Origin: an uncultured Clostridium sp.
GTDB lineage: Bacteria; Bacillota; Clostridia; Lachnospirales; Lachnospiraceae
Length of the DNA: 9,017 bases
NCBI GenBank assembly: GCA_945946715.1
Contig: CAMEWU010000094.1
Location: forward strand, 1 to 9,017
Direction of reading: 5' to 3'
The notes beneath the pieces were generated by a model. That model had not been told where the DNA came from, ran no database searches, and saw only the letters and a program-made list of their open reading frames with translations. A program made the position numbers and the translations under genes. Position 1 is the first letter of the stretch, and each line of letters opens with the position of its first letter. Shown one piece after another: positions 1 through 5,991 of this stretch.

Positions 1-450
1 AATTTAAATCACTGTGCCATTGAAGGGGCCTTTGAACGGGTTCTGCTTGTGGAAGACCATTTGCCATTAAATTCTCTGGTTACCGGTTCTTTAAAGCCAT
101 CCAAACAAGCTGCATACATTATCAGCCAATTCTATGGCAAAGCCACTGGCAAACAGATTTTAAGTGCTCTTCATTCTATGATTTTACTGAATGACGCTTT
201 GCGAATGAAAGAATCTTTGTTTAAGAAAAGTATTTTTCTGATTCTCCGTCTCATTGGCAAATACGATAATATCGCAGGAATGATTATTACGCCTACTGCC
301 ATGCCGGAATTTGCAGAAAGTGATAAAGAATTAAGAAAAAGATTTGAATTAGCAAAATCCGTTGCATTAAATCTGATTACTGAATTTCTATCAAGCGTAG
401 AATCCGGACATCCACTCAGTTCTCAATTTAATGCAACCTTTTCCGGATGA
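1..450 (+). CDS. C-terminal part of an unrecognised protein (5' end outside window)
   Basis: The reading frame is open from base 1 to a TGA at 448-450 and gives 149 residues. A GTG at 49 could be taken as a start, but no ribosome binding site precedes it and the frame is open upstream, so this is almost certainly the tail of a longer protein. I do not recognise the family. The visible part looks soluble and mostly alpha-helical. It has a hydrophobic stretch around residues 75-85 (LFKKSIFLILRLIGKY), a strand-like IAGMIITPTAMPEF segment near residues 90-105, and a charged helix after it. No Cys cluster or nucleotide-binding motif is visible. The gene converges on the transporter gene on the other strand, and the two stop codons are separated by only 4 nt. 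The gene being real is likely; its function is unknown. Confidence 0.7.
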   Translation, partial: NLNHCAIEGAFERVLLVEDHLPLNSLVTGSLKPSKQAAYIISQFYGKATGKQILSALHSMILLNDALRMKESLFKKSIFLILRLIGKYDNIAGMIITPTAMPEFAESDKELRKRFELAKSVALNLITEFLSSVESGHPLSSQFNATFSG

Positions 451-454
451 TGTA

Positions 455-1939
455 CTACGTCTGAGAATCTTTCTTCTCAGGCTTTCCTGTAATCATCCAG
501 ATAATAATACCAAGAAACACCAATGCAACCATCATCCATGGAATCAGATATTGAAGCCCCTGTTCAACGAATTTATCATAATATCCTTTTAAGTATATGA
601 CAACTATAATCAACGGAAGGATGTAAGTCATATACCATCTTAGTTTTTTAGGAAATCCAAGTCCCTTTCCTGAATTAGCTTCTTCTATAAAAGCATTCCA
701 TCCCCATCCATTTGCTTTGGTACAAAATGTGAGGTAAACAATAGACCCCAATGGAAGCAGGTTATTGGATACCAGAAAATCCTCCATATCCATGATATTA
801 GAACCTGCACCCAAAGGCTGAATTCCTGACAGCAGATTAAACCCTAAAATACATGGCATAGATAACAGAATAACAACTGCTATATTTACTAAAACTGCTT
901 TTTTTCGCGTCCATCCCCATAAATCAATGGCAAATGAAATGATATTCTCAAACACCGCTACTACTGTGGATAAAGCAGCAAAGGAAAGAAAGAGGAAAAA
1001 TAAACTTCCCCATATTCTTCCACCTGCCATTTGATTAAATATATTCGGCAATGTAATAAATATCAAAGATGGTCCGGCTCCCGGCTCAATTCCATAAGAA
1101 AAACAAGCCGGAATTATAATCAGTCCTGCCATCAGTGCAACAAACGTATCTAACAGAGTAATACTAAAAGCTTCTCCTGTCAAAGACCGCTCTTTATCAA
1201 GATAGCTTCCAAAAATGGCCATAGAACCAATACCTATACTAAGGGTAAAAAATGCCTGAGACATAGCACCGAATATAACATTTCCGATTCCCATTTCTTT
1301 CATTTCCGCAAAATTCGGTATCAAATAAAATTCAATCCCCGCTTTTGCTCCGGGAAGGGTAATGGAATGAACCGCTAACACAATGATTAATCCCAAGAGA
1401 CATATCATCATAAATTTCGTGATTTTTTCTACCCCCTTCTGTACCCCGAGGGAACAAATACCAAAAGACAAAAGAATTGCCAGAATCATCCATATTGTTA
1501 ATATTCCCGGATTAGAAAGCATCCATTGGAATTTTTCTTCGACTTCTGCTGCTGACAACCGGGTATTGGTAAACTCTCCTGTTATACAACGATAACAATA
1601 ATACAGCATCCACCCTGCTACCATTGTATAAAACATCATAAGCAGATAATTGCCTGCCATTCCCATATAACCATACCGATGCCATCTCGTTCCCTTTGGT
1701 TCCAAATCCAAAAAAGACGTGGCAACCGATTTCTGGCTGCCACGCCCTACTGAAAATTCACATACCATAATTGGGAATCCCAGAATCGCAAGAAAAACCA
1801 GATAGATTAATATAAACGCCGCACCTCCATACTGTCCGCACATATAGGGGAATTTCCAAACATTCCCTAAACCTACTGCACAGCCTGCAGATACCAGAAT
1901 AAATCCTAGTCTTGATCCAAATTTTTCTCTTGCATTCAT
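455..1939 (-). CDS. Sodium-dependent amino-acid transporter, NSS (SNF) family
   Basis: This encodes a 494-residue inner-membrane protein of the neurotransmitter:sodium symporter family, which couples Na+ entry to uptake of amino acids or related amines. The family signature in TM1 is clear: SAGCAVGLGNVWKFPY at residues 17-32, preceded by REKFGSRLGF. The unwound TM1 and its partner TM6 (GAMSQAFFTLSIGIGSM) normally bind substrate and Na+. About 12 hydrophobic segments are visible, so it is longer than the common 11-TM bacterial members of about 450 residues; the last segment ends in a charged tail. The start ATG at 1939-1937 has AAGGAG (1950-1955) 10 nt upstream, and that site overlaps the stop codon of the flavodiiron gene. 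The 14-nt gap implies co-transcription and probably translational coupling with fprA. The substrate cannot be read from sequence; aromatic or branched amino acids are typical of bacterial members. Confidence 0.93.
   Translation of the reverse strand: MNAREKFGSRLGFILVSAGCAVGLGNVWKFPYMCGQYGGAAFILIYLVFLAILGFPIMVCEFSVGRGSQKSVATSFLDLEPKGTRWHRYGYMGMAGNYLLMMFYTMVAGWMLYYCYRCITGEFTNTRLSAAEVEEKFQWMLSNPGILTIWMILAILLSFGICSLGVQKGVEKITKFMMICLLGLIIVLAVHSITLPGAKAGIEFYLIPNFAEMKEMGIGNVIFGAMSQAFFTLSIGIGSMAIFGSYLDKERSLTGEAFSITLLDTFVALMAGLIIIPACFSYGIEPGAGPSLIFITLPNIFNQMAGGRIWGSLFFLFLSFAALSTVVAVFENIISFAIDLWGWTRKKAVLVNIAVVILLSMPCILGFNLLSGIQPLGAGSNIMDMEDFLVSNNLLPLGSIVYLTFCTKANGWGWNAFIEEANSGKGLGFPKKLRWYMTYILPLIIVVIYLKGYYDKFVEQGLQYLIPWMMVALVFLGIIIWMITGKPEKKDSQT
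461..480. terminator. Short hairpin at convergent 3' ends
   Basis: CTGAGAA (461-467) and TTCTCAG (474-480) form a perfect 7-bp stem with a 6-nt loop. The hairpin sits just past the + strand stop at 450 and within the last codons of the minus-strand transporter gene. On the + strand it is followed by GCTTTCCTG, a poor U tract, so terminator function is only a possibility. No better terminator was seen for either convergent gene. Confidence 0.35.
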
Positions 1940-1953
1940 TATAACAAAACTCC

Positions 1954-3117
1954 TTATTGCAGGATTGCCTTCGCCAATGCTTCTATATTCTTTCGATCTT
2001 CCGGTTTCATGGTAGATTTAATTGTAACCATCGGCTCTACAATCGTTATATTTTTCATTCCTTCCAATGCGGCTTTCATAACTCTTCCTGCCGATGGTGC
2101 CCAGGAACCATTTTCTAGTATTCCCACTATACGGTTCTGGTATGCCTTAGCTTTCAGATGATTCAAAAAGCTTTCCATACACGGGAATACACCTCCATCA
2201 TAGCTGGATGCTGCCAGTATCATACGGTCATAACGAAATGCATCTTCAAGAACTTCAGCCATATCCTCTCTTGCCAGGTCACTAACAACTACTTTGTCTG
2301 CTCCCTGCTCCCGAAGAATTTCTGCCAAAGCCTCTGCTGCTTTTCCCGTATTACCATGTATGGATGCATAAGCAATCAATACACCTTTATCCTCTGGCTC
2401 ATAGCTGCTCCAAACCTGATATTTTCCAATATAATACTCCAGATTTTCTTTTAAAATCGGTCCATGAAGAGGACAAATCATCTGTATATCCAAAGCAGAT
2501 GCTTTTTTTAACAATGTACTTACCATTGCCCCATACTTACCGACAATATTAAAATAATATCGTCTGGCTTCACATGCCCAGTCTTCATCGGTATCCAGTG
2601 TACCAAACTTTCCGAATGCATCTGCCGAAAATAATACCTTTTCTGTCTGCTCATATTCTACCATTACTTCCGGCCAATGTACCATTGGTGCCATAAAGAA
2701 CTGCAAGGTATGGGTACCCAGGGATAACGTAGCACCTTCTGCAACTATCACCTTTCGTTCTTCAAAATTCAAGGATGTAAATTGTGGCAACATAGAAAAT
2801 GTCTTTGCATTTCCTACCAACTTCATATTTGGATACTTTTTTGCAACTGCCTCAATACTGCCTGAATGATCCGGTTCCAAATGAGAAATAACCAGATAGT
2901 CGGGTGTTCTTCCCTGAAGTTCCGCTTCAACTCCGGCAAGCCACTCCTCTGTCTTTCTGGCATCTACTGTATCCATAATTGCAATCTCTTCATCCAAAAT
3001 CAAATAAGAATTATAGGATACTCCATTTGGCACTACATACTGACTCTCAAATAAATCAATTTCCTTATCATTCACTCCTACATATCTAATATGTTCTGAA
3101 ACATTTACACCACTCAT
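1954..3117 (-). CDS. fprA: A-type flavoprotein / flavodiiron protein (O2 or NO reductase)
   Basis: This 387-residue cytoplasmic flavodiiron protein reduces O2 to water and/or NO to N2O, protecting strict anaerobes. The N-terminal metallo-beta-lactamase-like domain (about 1-240) has the full diiron ligand set: H79-x-E81-x-D83-H84 in SHLEPDHSGS, H147 in MVHWPE, D166 in FSADAFGKFG and H218 in CPLHGP. The C-terminal flavodoxin domain (about 245-385) begins with VLIAYASIHGNTGKAAE, the FMN phosphate loop, and contains the SSYDGG segment. Length is normal for the two-domain class A enzymes, which need an external rubredoxin-type donor. That donor is probably the rubredoxin module encoded immediately upstream. 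The start ATG at 3117-3115 has GGAGG (3125-3129) 7 nt upstream, just behind the stop of the hrb-rbr gene, giving a 13-nt gap. The order resembles the known Moorella rbr-fprA-hrb operon, rearranged. Whether O2 or NO is preferred cannot be seen. Confidence 0.95.
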   Translation of the reverse strand: MSGVNVSEHIRYVGVNDKEIDLFESQYVVPNGVSYNSYLILDEEIAIMDTVDARKTEEWLAGVEAELQGRTPDYLVISHLEPDHSGSIEAVAKKYPNMKLVGNAKTFSMLPQFTSLNFEERKVIVAEGATLSLGTHTLQFFMAPMVHWPEVMVEYEQTEKVLFSADAFGKFGTLDTDEDWACEARRYYFNIVGKYGAMVSTLLKKASALDIQMICPLHGPILKENLEYYIGKYQVWSSYEPEDKGVLIAYASIHGNTGKAAEALAEILREQGADKVVVSDLAREDMAEVLEDAFRYDRMILAASSYDGGVFPCMESFLNHLKAKAYQNRIVGILENGSWAPSAGRVMKAALEGMKNITIVEPMVTIKSTMKPEDRKNIEALAKAILQ

Positions 3118-3130
3118 GTGAACGCCTCCA

Positions 3131-3667
3131 TTAGTAGTTTTCTTTTCTCACTTCAAAGAAGCTCTGTGGATGAGCACATACCGGGCATACATCCGGTGCC
3201 TTCTTACCCATTACCAAATGTCCACAATTCCGGCACTCCCAAATCGTTTCTTCACTCTTTTCAAATACTGCCTGCATTTCAACATTGTTCAATAATGCAC
3301 GATACCGTTCCTCATGTGCTTTTTCAATCTGTCCTACCATCCGGAACTTTTCTGCTAAATCAGTAAAGCCTTCCTCTTCTGCTTCTTTTGCAAAGGTTTC
3401 ATACATATCTGTCCATTCATAGTTTTCACCTTCTGCTGCTGCCTCAAGATTAGCGGCTGTATTTCCAATACCGCTTAATGCCTTGAACCACATTTTTGCA
3501 TGTTCTTTCTCATTTTCTGCTGTTGCTAAGAAGATGGCTGCAATCTGCTCATAACCTTCCTTTTTTGCAACACTGGCAAAATAGGTGTATTTATTCCGTG
3601 CCTGTGATTCTCCTGCAAATGCTGCTAATAAATTTGCTTCTGTTTTTGTTCCTTTTAAATCTGCCAT
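3131..3667 (-). CDS. rbr: Stand-alone rubrerythrin from an internal start within the fusion gene
   Basis: An in-frame ATG at 3667-3665 (residue 215 of the fusion) begins MADLKGTKTEANLLAAF, which matches how ordinary separate rubrerythrins begin. It is preceded by AAAGGAG with an 8-nt spacer, as good as the other ribosome binding sites in this window. The product would be a normal-length 178-residue rubrerythrin: a diiron four-helix bundle plus a C-terminal CxxC-12-CxxC rubredoxin-like site. I infer that ribosomes make both the 392-residue fusion and this shorter peroxidase from one mRNA. No promoter was seen just upstream, so this would be a translational event, not a separate transcript. The alternative is that the site is a non-used relic of a recent gene fusion. 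Confidence 0.55.
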   Translation of the reverse strand: MADLKGTKTEANLLAAFAGESQARNKYTYFASVAKKEGYEQIAAIFLATAENEKEHAKMWFKALSGIGNTAANLEAAAEGENYEWTDMYETFAKEAEEEGFTDLAEKFRMVGQIEKAHEERYRALLNNVEMQAVFEKSEETIWECRNCGHLVMGKKAPDVCPVCAHPQSFFEVRKENY

Positions 3668-4309
3668 GTTCTTTTCTCCTTTATCTTCTTGTTTTTCATT
3701 ACCAATTGGTTCAAATACTTCTGCTCCATGCTTACAAATCGGACATACATAATCTGCAGGAAGTTCTTCTCCTTCATATATGTAACCACAAATGGTACAC
3801 CGATATCCTACCGTCACCTTCTCTTCTTTTTTAGGACGTGGTTTAATATGCTTCTGATAATAATCATAAGTAACAGAAGTCGCATCACTTAGCACTTCAC
3901 AATCTGTCACATCTGCAATAAACATGGTATGGCTTCCCAAATCCACCTGATTGATTACCTTACCGGATATAAATGCATTTGTATGTTCTGTGCAGTACAA
4001 AATACCATTTTCTGCCCGTTTAACGGCTGAATAGCCCTCGAATTTATTACAATCTCTGCCACTTTGGAATCCAAACCGCTGAAATAGAGAGAAATCTGCC
4101 TCTGTTGTTAACACTGAAACATTAAATACTCCTGTTTCCGCAATCATATCATGAGTATAATTTCCTTTGTTTACGGTAATAGAAATCCTGTTTGGATTAC
4201 TGGTAACCTGAGCAACCGTATTAATAATACAACCATTATCTTTTTCTCCGGTTTTTCCCGTTAACACATACAATCCATAACCAATCTTAAACATTGCCTT
4301 TGTGTTCAT
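3131..4309 (-). CDS. Fusion: flavin reductase-rubredoxin (Hrb-like) with complete rubrerythrin
   Basis: This 392-residue protein has three modules. Residues 1 to about 155 are an FMN-binding flavin reductase-like domain (MFKIGYGLYVLTG, TSNPNRISITVNK, FQRFGFQSG, HTMFIADVTDCEVL), which accepts NAD(P)H electrons. Residues 165-202 are a rubredoxin with Cys 171, 174, 189 and 192; together these two make a 'high-molecular-weight rubredoxin'. Residues 215-392 are a full rubrerythrin. Its diiron four-helix part contains FAGESQARNKY, ENEKEHAKMWF and IEKAHEERY, and it ends in a rubredoxin-like site with Cys 359, 362, 375 and 378. Rubrerythrin reduces hydrogen peroxide in anaerobes. The start ATG at 4309-4307 has GGAGGT (4316-4321) 6 nt upstream; an in-frame ATG at 4405 has none and lies upstream of the promoter. 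First gene of an operon with fprA. Oddity: the link between modules 2 and 3 still carries a Shine-Dalgarno sequence and the usual rubrerythrin ATG. Confidence 0.92.
   Translation of the reverse strand: MNTKAMFKIGYGLYVLTGKTGEKDNGCIINTVAQVTSNPNRISITVNKGNYTHDMIAETGVFNVSVLTTEADFSLFQRFGFQSGRDCNKFEGYSAVKRAENGILYCTEHTNAFISGKVINQVDLGSHTMFIADVTDCEVLSDATSVTYDYYQKHIKPRPKKEEKVTVGYRCTICGYIYEGEELPADYVCPICKHGAEVFEPIGNEKQEDKGEKNMADLKGTKTEANLLAAFAGESQARNKYTYFASVAKKEGYEQIAAIFLATAENEKEHAKMWFKALSGIGNTAANLEAAAEGENYEWTDMYETFAKEAEEEGFTDLAEKFRMVGQIEKAHEERYRALLNNVEMQAVFEKSEETIWECRNCGHLVMGKKAPDVCPVCAHPQSFFEVRKENY
3676..3682 (-). promoter_or_regulatory. Internal ribosome binding site at the hrb-rbr fusion junction
   Basis: On the minus strand AAAGGAG lies 8 nt before the internal ATG at 3667. 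It is read in the fusion as part of the linker residues DKGEK. A linker that encodes an ideal Shine-Dalgarno sequence next to the natural rubrerythrin start is unlikely by chance and marks the former intergenic region. Confidence 0.65.
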
Positions 4310-4361
4310 TCCTGCACCTCCGTAATATAAATTCATCCATTTTTTGTAAATAGACTCTTTT

Positions 4362-4391
4362 AGTATACACCGATTGGAATTACTTAGGCAA
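4362..4391 (-). promoter_or_regulatory. Sigma-A-like promoter of the hrb-rbr / fprA / transporter operon
   Basis: On the minus strand TTGCCT (4386-4391) and TATACT (4362-4367) are separated by 18 nt. An A/T-rich tract (GATTTTTC) lies directly upstream of the -35. Transcription would start near 4355, giving a leader of about 45 nt before the ATG at 4309. No PerR-type operator was recognised. Confidence 0.6.
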
Positions 4392-4399
4392 GAAAAATC
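4388..4399 (-). repeat. 12-base promoter element, copy 1 (hrb-rbr)
   Basis: The minus-strand sequence GATTTTTCTTGC overlaps the 5' part of the -35 hexamer. The identical 12-mer occurs at 7308-7319, in the same position relative to the -35 of glyA. It may be an UP-like A/T tract plus -35, or an operator half shared by the two promoters. Confidence 0.5.
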
Positions 4400-4430
4400 C
4401 ACCATTCAAATCAATTAAATTCAATCAGAT

Positions 4431-5867
4431 TTAACTATGCTTTAATGCGGAACGTAATCTTAGTCTGAAGGATGTTCGAAGAGGTCTCTGTCCCAGTCTC
4501 TCTTCTGTTTTTCGCTTGCAATAGAAAAATGCAGGAATCAAAAATAAATCTGCTGCCAGCCAGGCACAACCGTTGGCCAGACACACACTGGTAAATCCAA
4601 AATATGCAGGAAGAACTAATGCAGCAAAACATCTTGCTATCATTTCCAATACTCCAGCAGTCATGGCAAATGCAGAGAATCCCATACCCTGTATGGTAAA
4701 CCGCACTGTCAATACAAAGGTCAGCAGCGGAAATCCTGCTGTAGAAATCAAAGTATATTGAAATGCATATGCCAATGCCTCTACTTCATCCTTATTAATA
4801 AATAATAAAGATAACTGATTTCCAAATATCAGAATCACCCCGAATGTAACAATGGATAATCCAATGCATGCTAATGTAGACTGATACAGCCCCTTCCGAA
4901 TCCGGTCAATTTTACCGGCTCCCATATTCTGTCCTGCATATGTCGCCATTGTATTTCCCATCGCCTCCAATGGACAGGAAATCAGACAATATACCTTACT
5001 TGCTGCTGCTACCCCGGCAACTGCAATTTCACCAAAAGAATTCACAGCCGCCTGTAATACAATAGAGCCAATTGCTGTAATCGAATACTGCAATCCCATT
5101 GGCAAACCTACAACTGTCAGTGTTCTGATATAAGCTGCTCTTGGTTTCCAGTCCTCCTTCTGCATCCTTAAAATTTCAAACTTTTTAACCAGATAAAATA
5201 AGCTGGCAAAACCTGATACCCCCTGTGCAATTATAGTAGCCAGTGCTGCTCCTTCCACATCCATACCAAGTACCGGGATAAATAATAAATCTAATACAAT
5301 ATTCAGCACAGAAGATATAATTAAAAACACTACAGGGGATTTGCTGTCTCCCAAAGAACGGTAAATACCGGAAACCATATTATATAATACTGTAAAAGGT
5401 ATTCCTGCAAAAATGACTATAATGTAATTATACGCATACTTAAATGCATGTTCCGGTGTATGCATCCATACCAGCATCTGATGGCAAAGCAGAACAGTCA
5501 CTATAGTTAATATAAAAGATACCATGACACAATACCAAACACTATTTGTTACATAACGCCGTAAAGCAGCATCATCCTTAGCGCCAAATGCCTGTGCAAC
5601 CGGAATTGCAAATCCGCTACAGATTCCAATACAAAAACCAATTACAAAAAAAGACAAAGAACCTGTTACACCTACTCCTGCCAACTGATTTAATCCAAGA
5701 TATTTTCCTACAATCATTGTATCAACCATATTATAAAATTGTTGAAATAAGGTTCCAAGAAAAACAGGAAGCCAAAATCCCATAATACACCGGAATGGAC
5801 TTCCAACAGTCAAATCTCTCATTCCTGACTTCTGCTGTAAATTCTTTTTTCTTAATGTCTGAGCCAT
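4431..5867 (-). CDS. MATE-family multidrug/Na+ (or H+) antiporter
   Basis: This 478-residue membrane protein has about 12 hydrophobic segments in two similar halves, normal length for the MATE family. These transporters export cationic drugs, dyes or metabolites in exchange for Na+ or H+. Family-typical features are a first helix around GFWLPVFLGTLFQQFYNMVDTM, followed by IVGKYLGLNQLAGVG, the segment FCIGICSGFAIPVAQAFGAK, YRSLGDSKSPVVFLI, and in the second half GNTMATYAGQNMGAG and FTIQGMGFSAFAM. The ATG at 5867-5865 is chosen because GGAGG (5876-5880) is 8 nt upstream. An ATG 15 nt earlier (5882) would overlap that ribosome binding site. The gene lies 124 nt downstream of glyA in the same direction, with a terminator-like hairpin and its own -10 element between. 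No dedicated regulator lies next to it. The substrate is unknown. Confidence 0.93.
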   Translation of the reverse strand: MAQTLRKKNLQQKSGMRDLTVGSPFRCIMGFWLPVFLGTLFQQFYNMVDTMIVGKYLGLNQLAGVGVTGSLSFFVIGFCIGICSGFAIPVAQAFGAKDDAALRRYVTNSVWYCVMVSFILTIVTVLLCHQMLVWMHTPEHAFKYAYNYIIVIFAGIPFTVLYNMVSGIYRSLGDSKSPVVFLIISSVLNIVLDLLFIPVLGMDVEGAALATIIAQGVSGFASLFYLVKKFEILRMQKEDWKPRAAYIRTLTVVGLPMGLQYSITAIGSIVLQAAVNSFGEIAVAGVAAASKVYCLISCPLEAMGNTMATYAGQNMGAGKIDRIRKGLYQSTLACIGLSIVTFGVILIFGNQLSLLFINKDEVEALAYAFQYTLISTAGFPLLTFVLTVRFTIQGMGFSAFAMTAGVLEMIARCFAALVLPAYFGFTSVCLANGCAWLAADLFLIPAFFYCKRKTEERLGQRPLRTSFRLRLRSALKHS

Positions 5868-5894
5868 AATTATTACCTCCAAATTTATTATATA

Positions 5895-5945
5895 AAAAAA
5901 TCATTTCCGCTTTCATCGTGATGATTATAGCAGAAATGATTTTTT
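5895..5945 (-). terminator. Long hairpin after glyA, terminator-like in both directions
   Basis: Arms 5930-5945 and 5895-5910 pair over 16 bp with one G-U pair; both arms carry A6/T6 at the base. An inner stem TCATC/GATGA lies in the loop. On the minus strand the second arm ends in a run of T residues (through 5894), so it fits a rho-independent terminator for glyA, about 45 nt after its stop at 5992. The structure is symmetrical and could also act from the + strand. Confidence 0.7.
5924..5932 (-). promoter_or_regulatory. Extended -10 element of the MATE gene inside the glyA terminator loop
   Basis: The minus strand reads TGCTATAAT, a perfect extended -10. The -35 is weak: TTGATA at 15 nt spacing, or TATTGA at 17 nt. 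Transcription would begin near 5917, within the loop, so the transcript would lack the first arm and escape termination. The leader to the ATG at 5867 would be about 50 nt. Confidence 0.5.
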
Positions 5946-5991
5946 ATCAATAGGTAAAACTATGACATTATAATAGGTCAATTTTGACTTT

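Noticed and set aside
49..51. GTG start for the left-edge gene
   Set aside because: There is no ribosome binding site and the frame is open back to base 1.
402..448. 7-bp inverted repeat ATCCGGA / TCCGGAT as a terminator of the transporter operon
   Set aside because: The 33-nt loop, the absence of a U tract and the location inside coding sequence make it weak.
3701..3710. Perfect palindrome ACCAATTGGT
   Set aside because: It lies in codons for the rubredoxin-linker region (EPIGN), with no promoter nearby, so it is likely chance.
3496..3892. Plus-strand frames rich in Leu and Phe opposite the fusion gene
   Set aside because: They are antisense shadows of a well-supported gene, without ribosome binding sites. 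The same applies to the other short frames opposite the transporter, fprA, MATE, glyA and ATPase genes.
4325..4345. Short upstream frame starting ATGGATG in the hrb-rbr leader
   Set aside because: It has no ribosome binding site and would yield only 17 residues; it is most likely chance.
4310..4405. Longer N-terminus of the fusion gene, starting at an ATG at 4405
   Set aside because: It lies upstream of the predicted promoter, has no ribosome binding site, and the extra 32 residues do not resemble the flavin reductase family. GGAGGT 6 nt before the ATG at 4309 fits better.
4355..4430. PerR or other peroxide-response operator ahead of the hrb-rbr operon
   Set aside because: No sequence close to the TTATAATNATTATAA pattern is present.
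5868..5882. MATE gene start at 5882
   Set aside because: That ATG is immediately followed by the GGAGG used as ribosome binding site for the ATG at 5867, and it has no site of its own.
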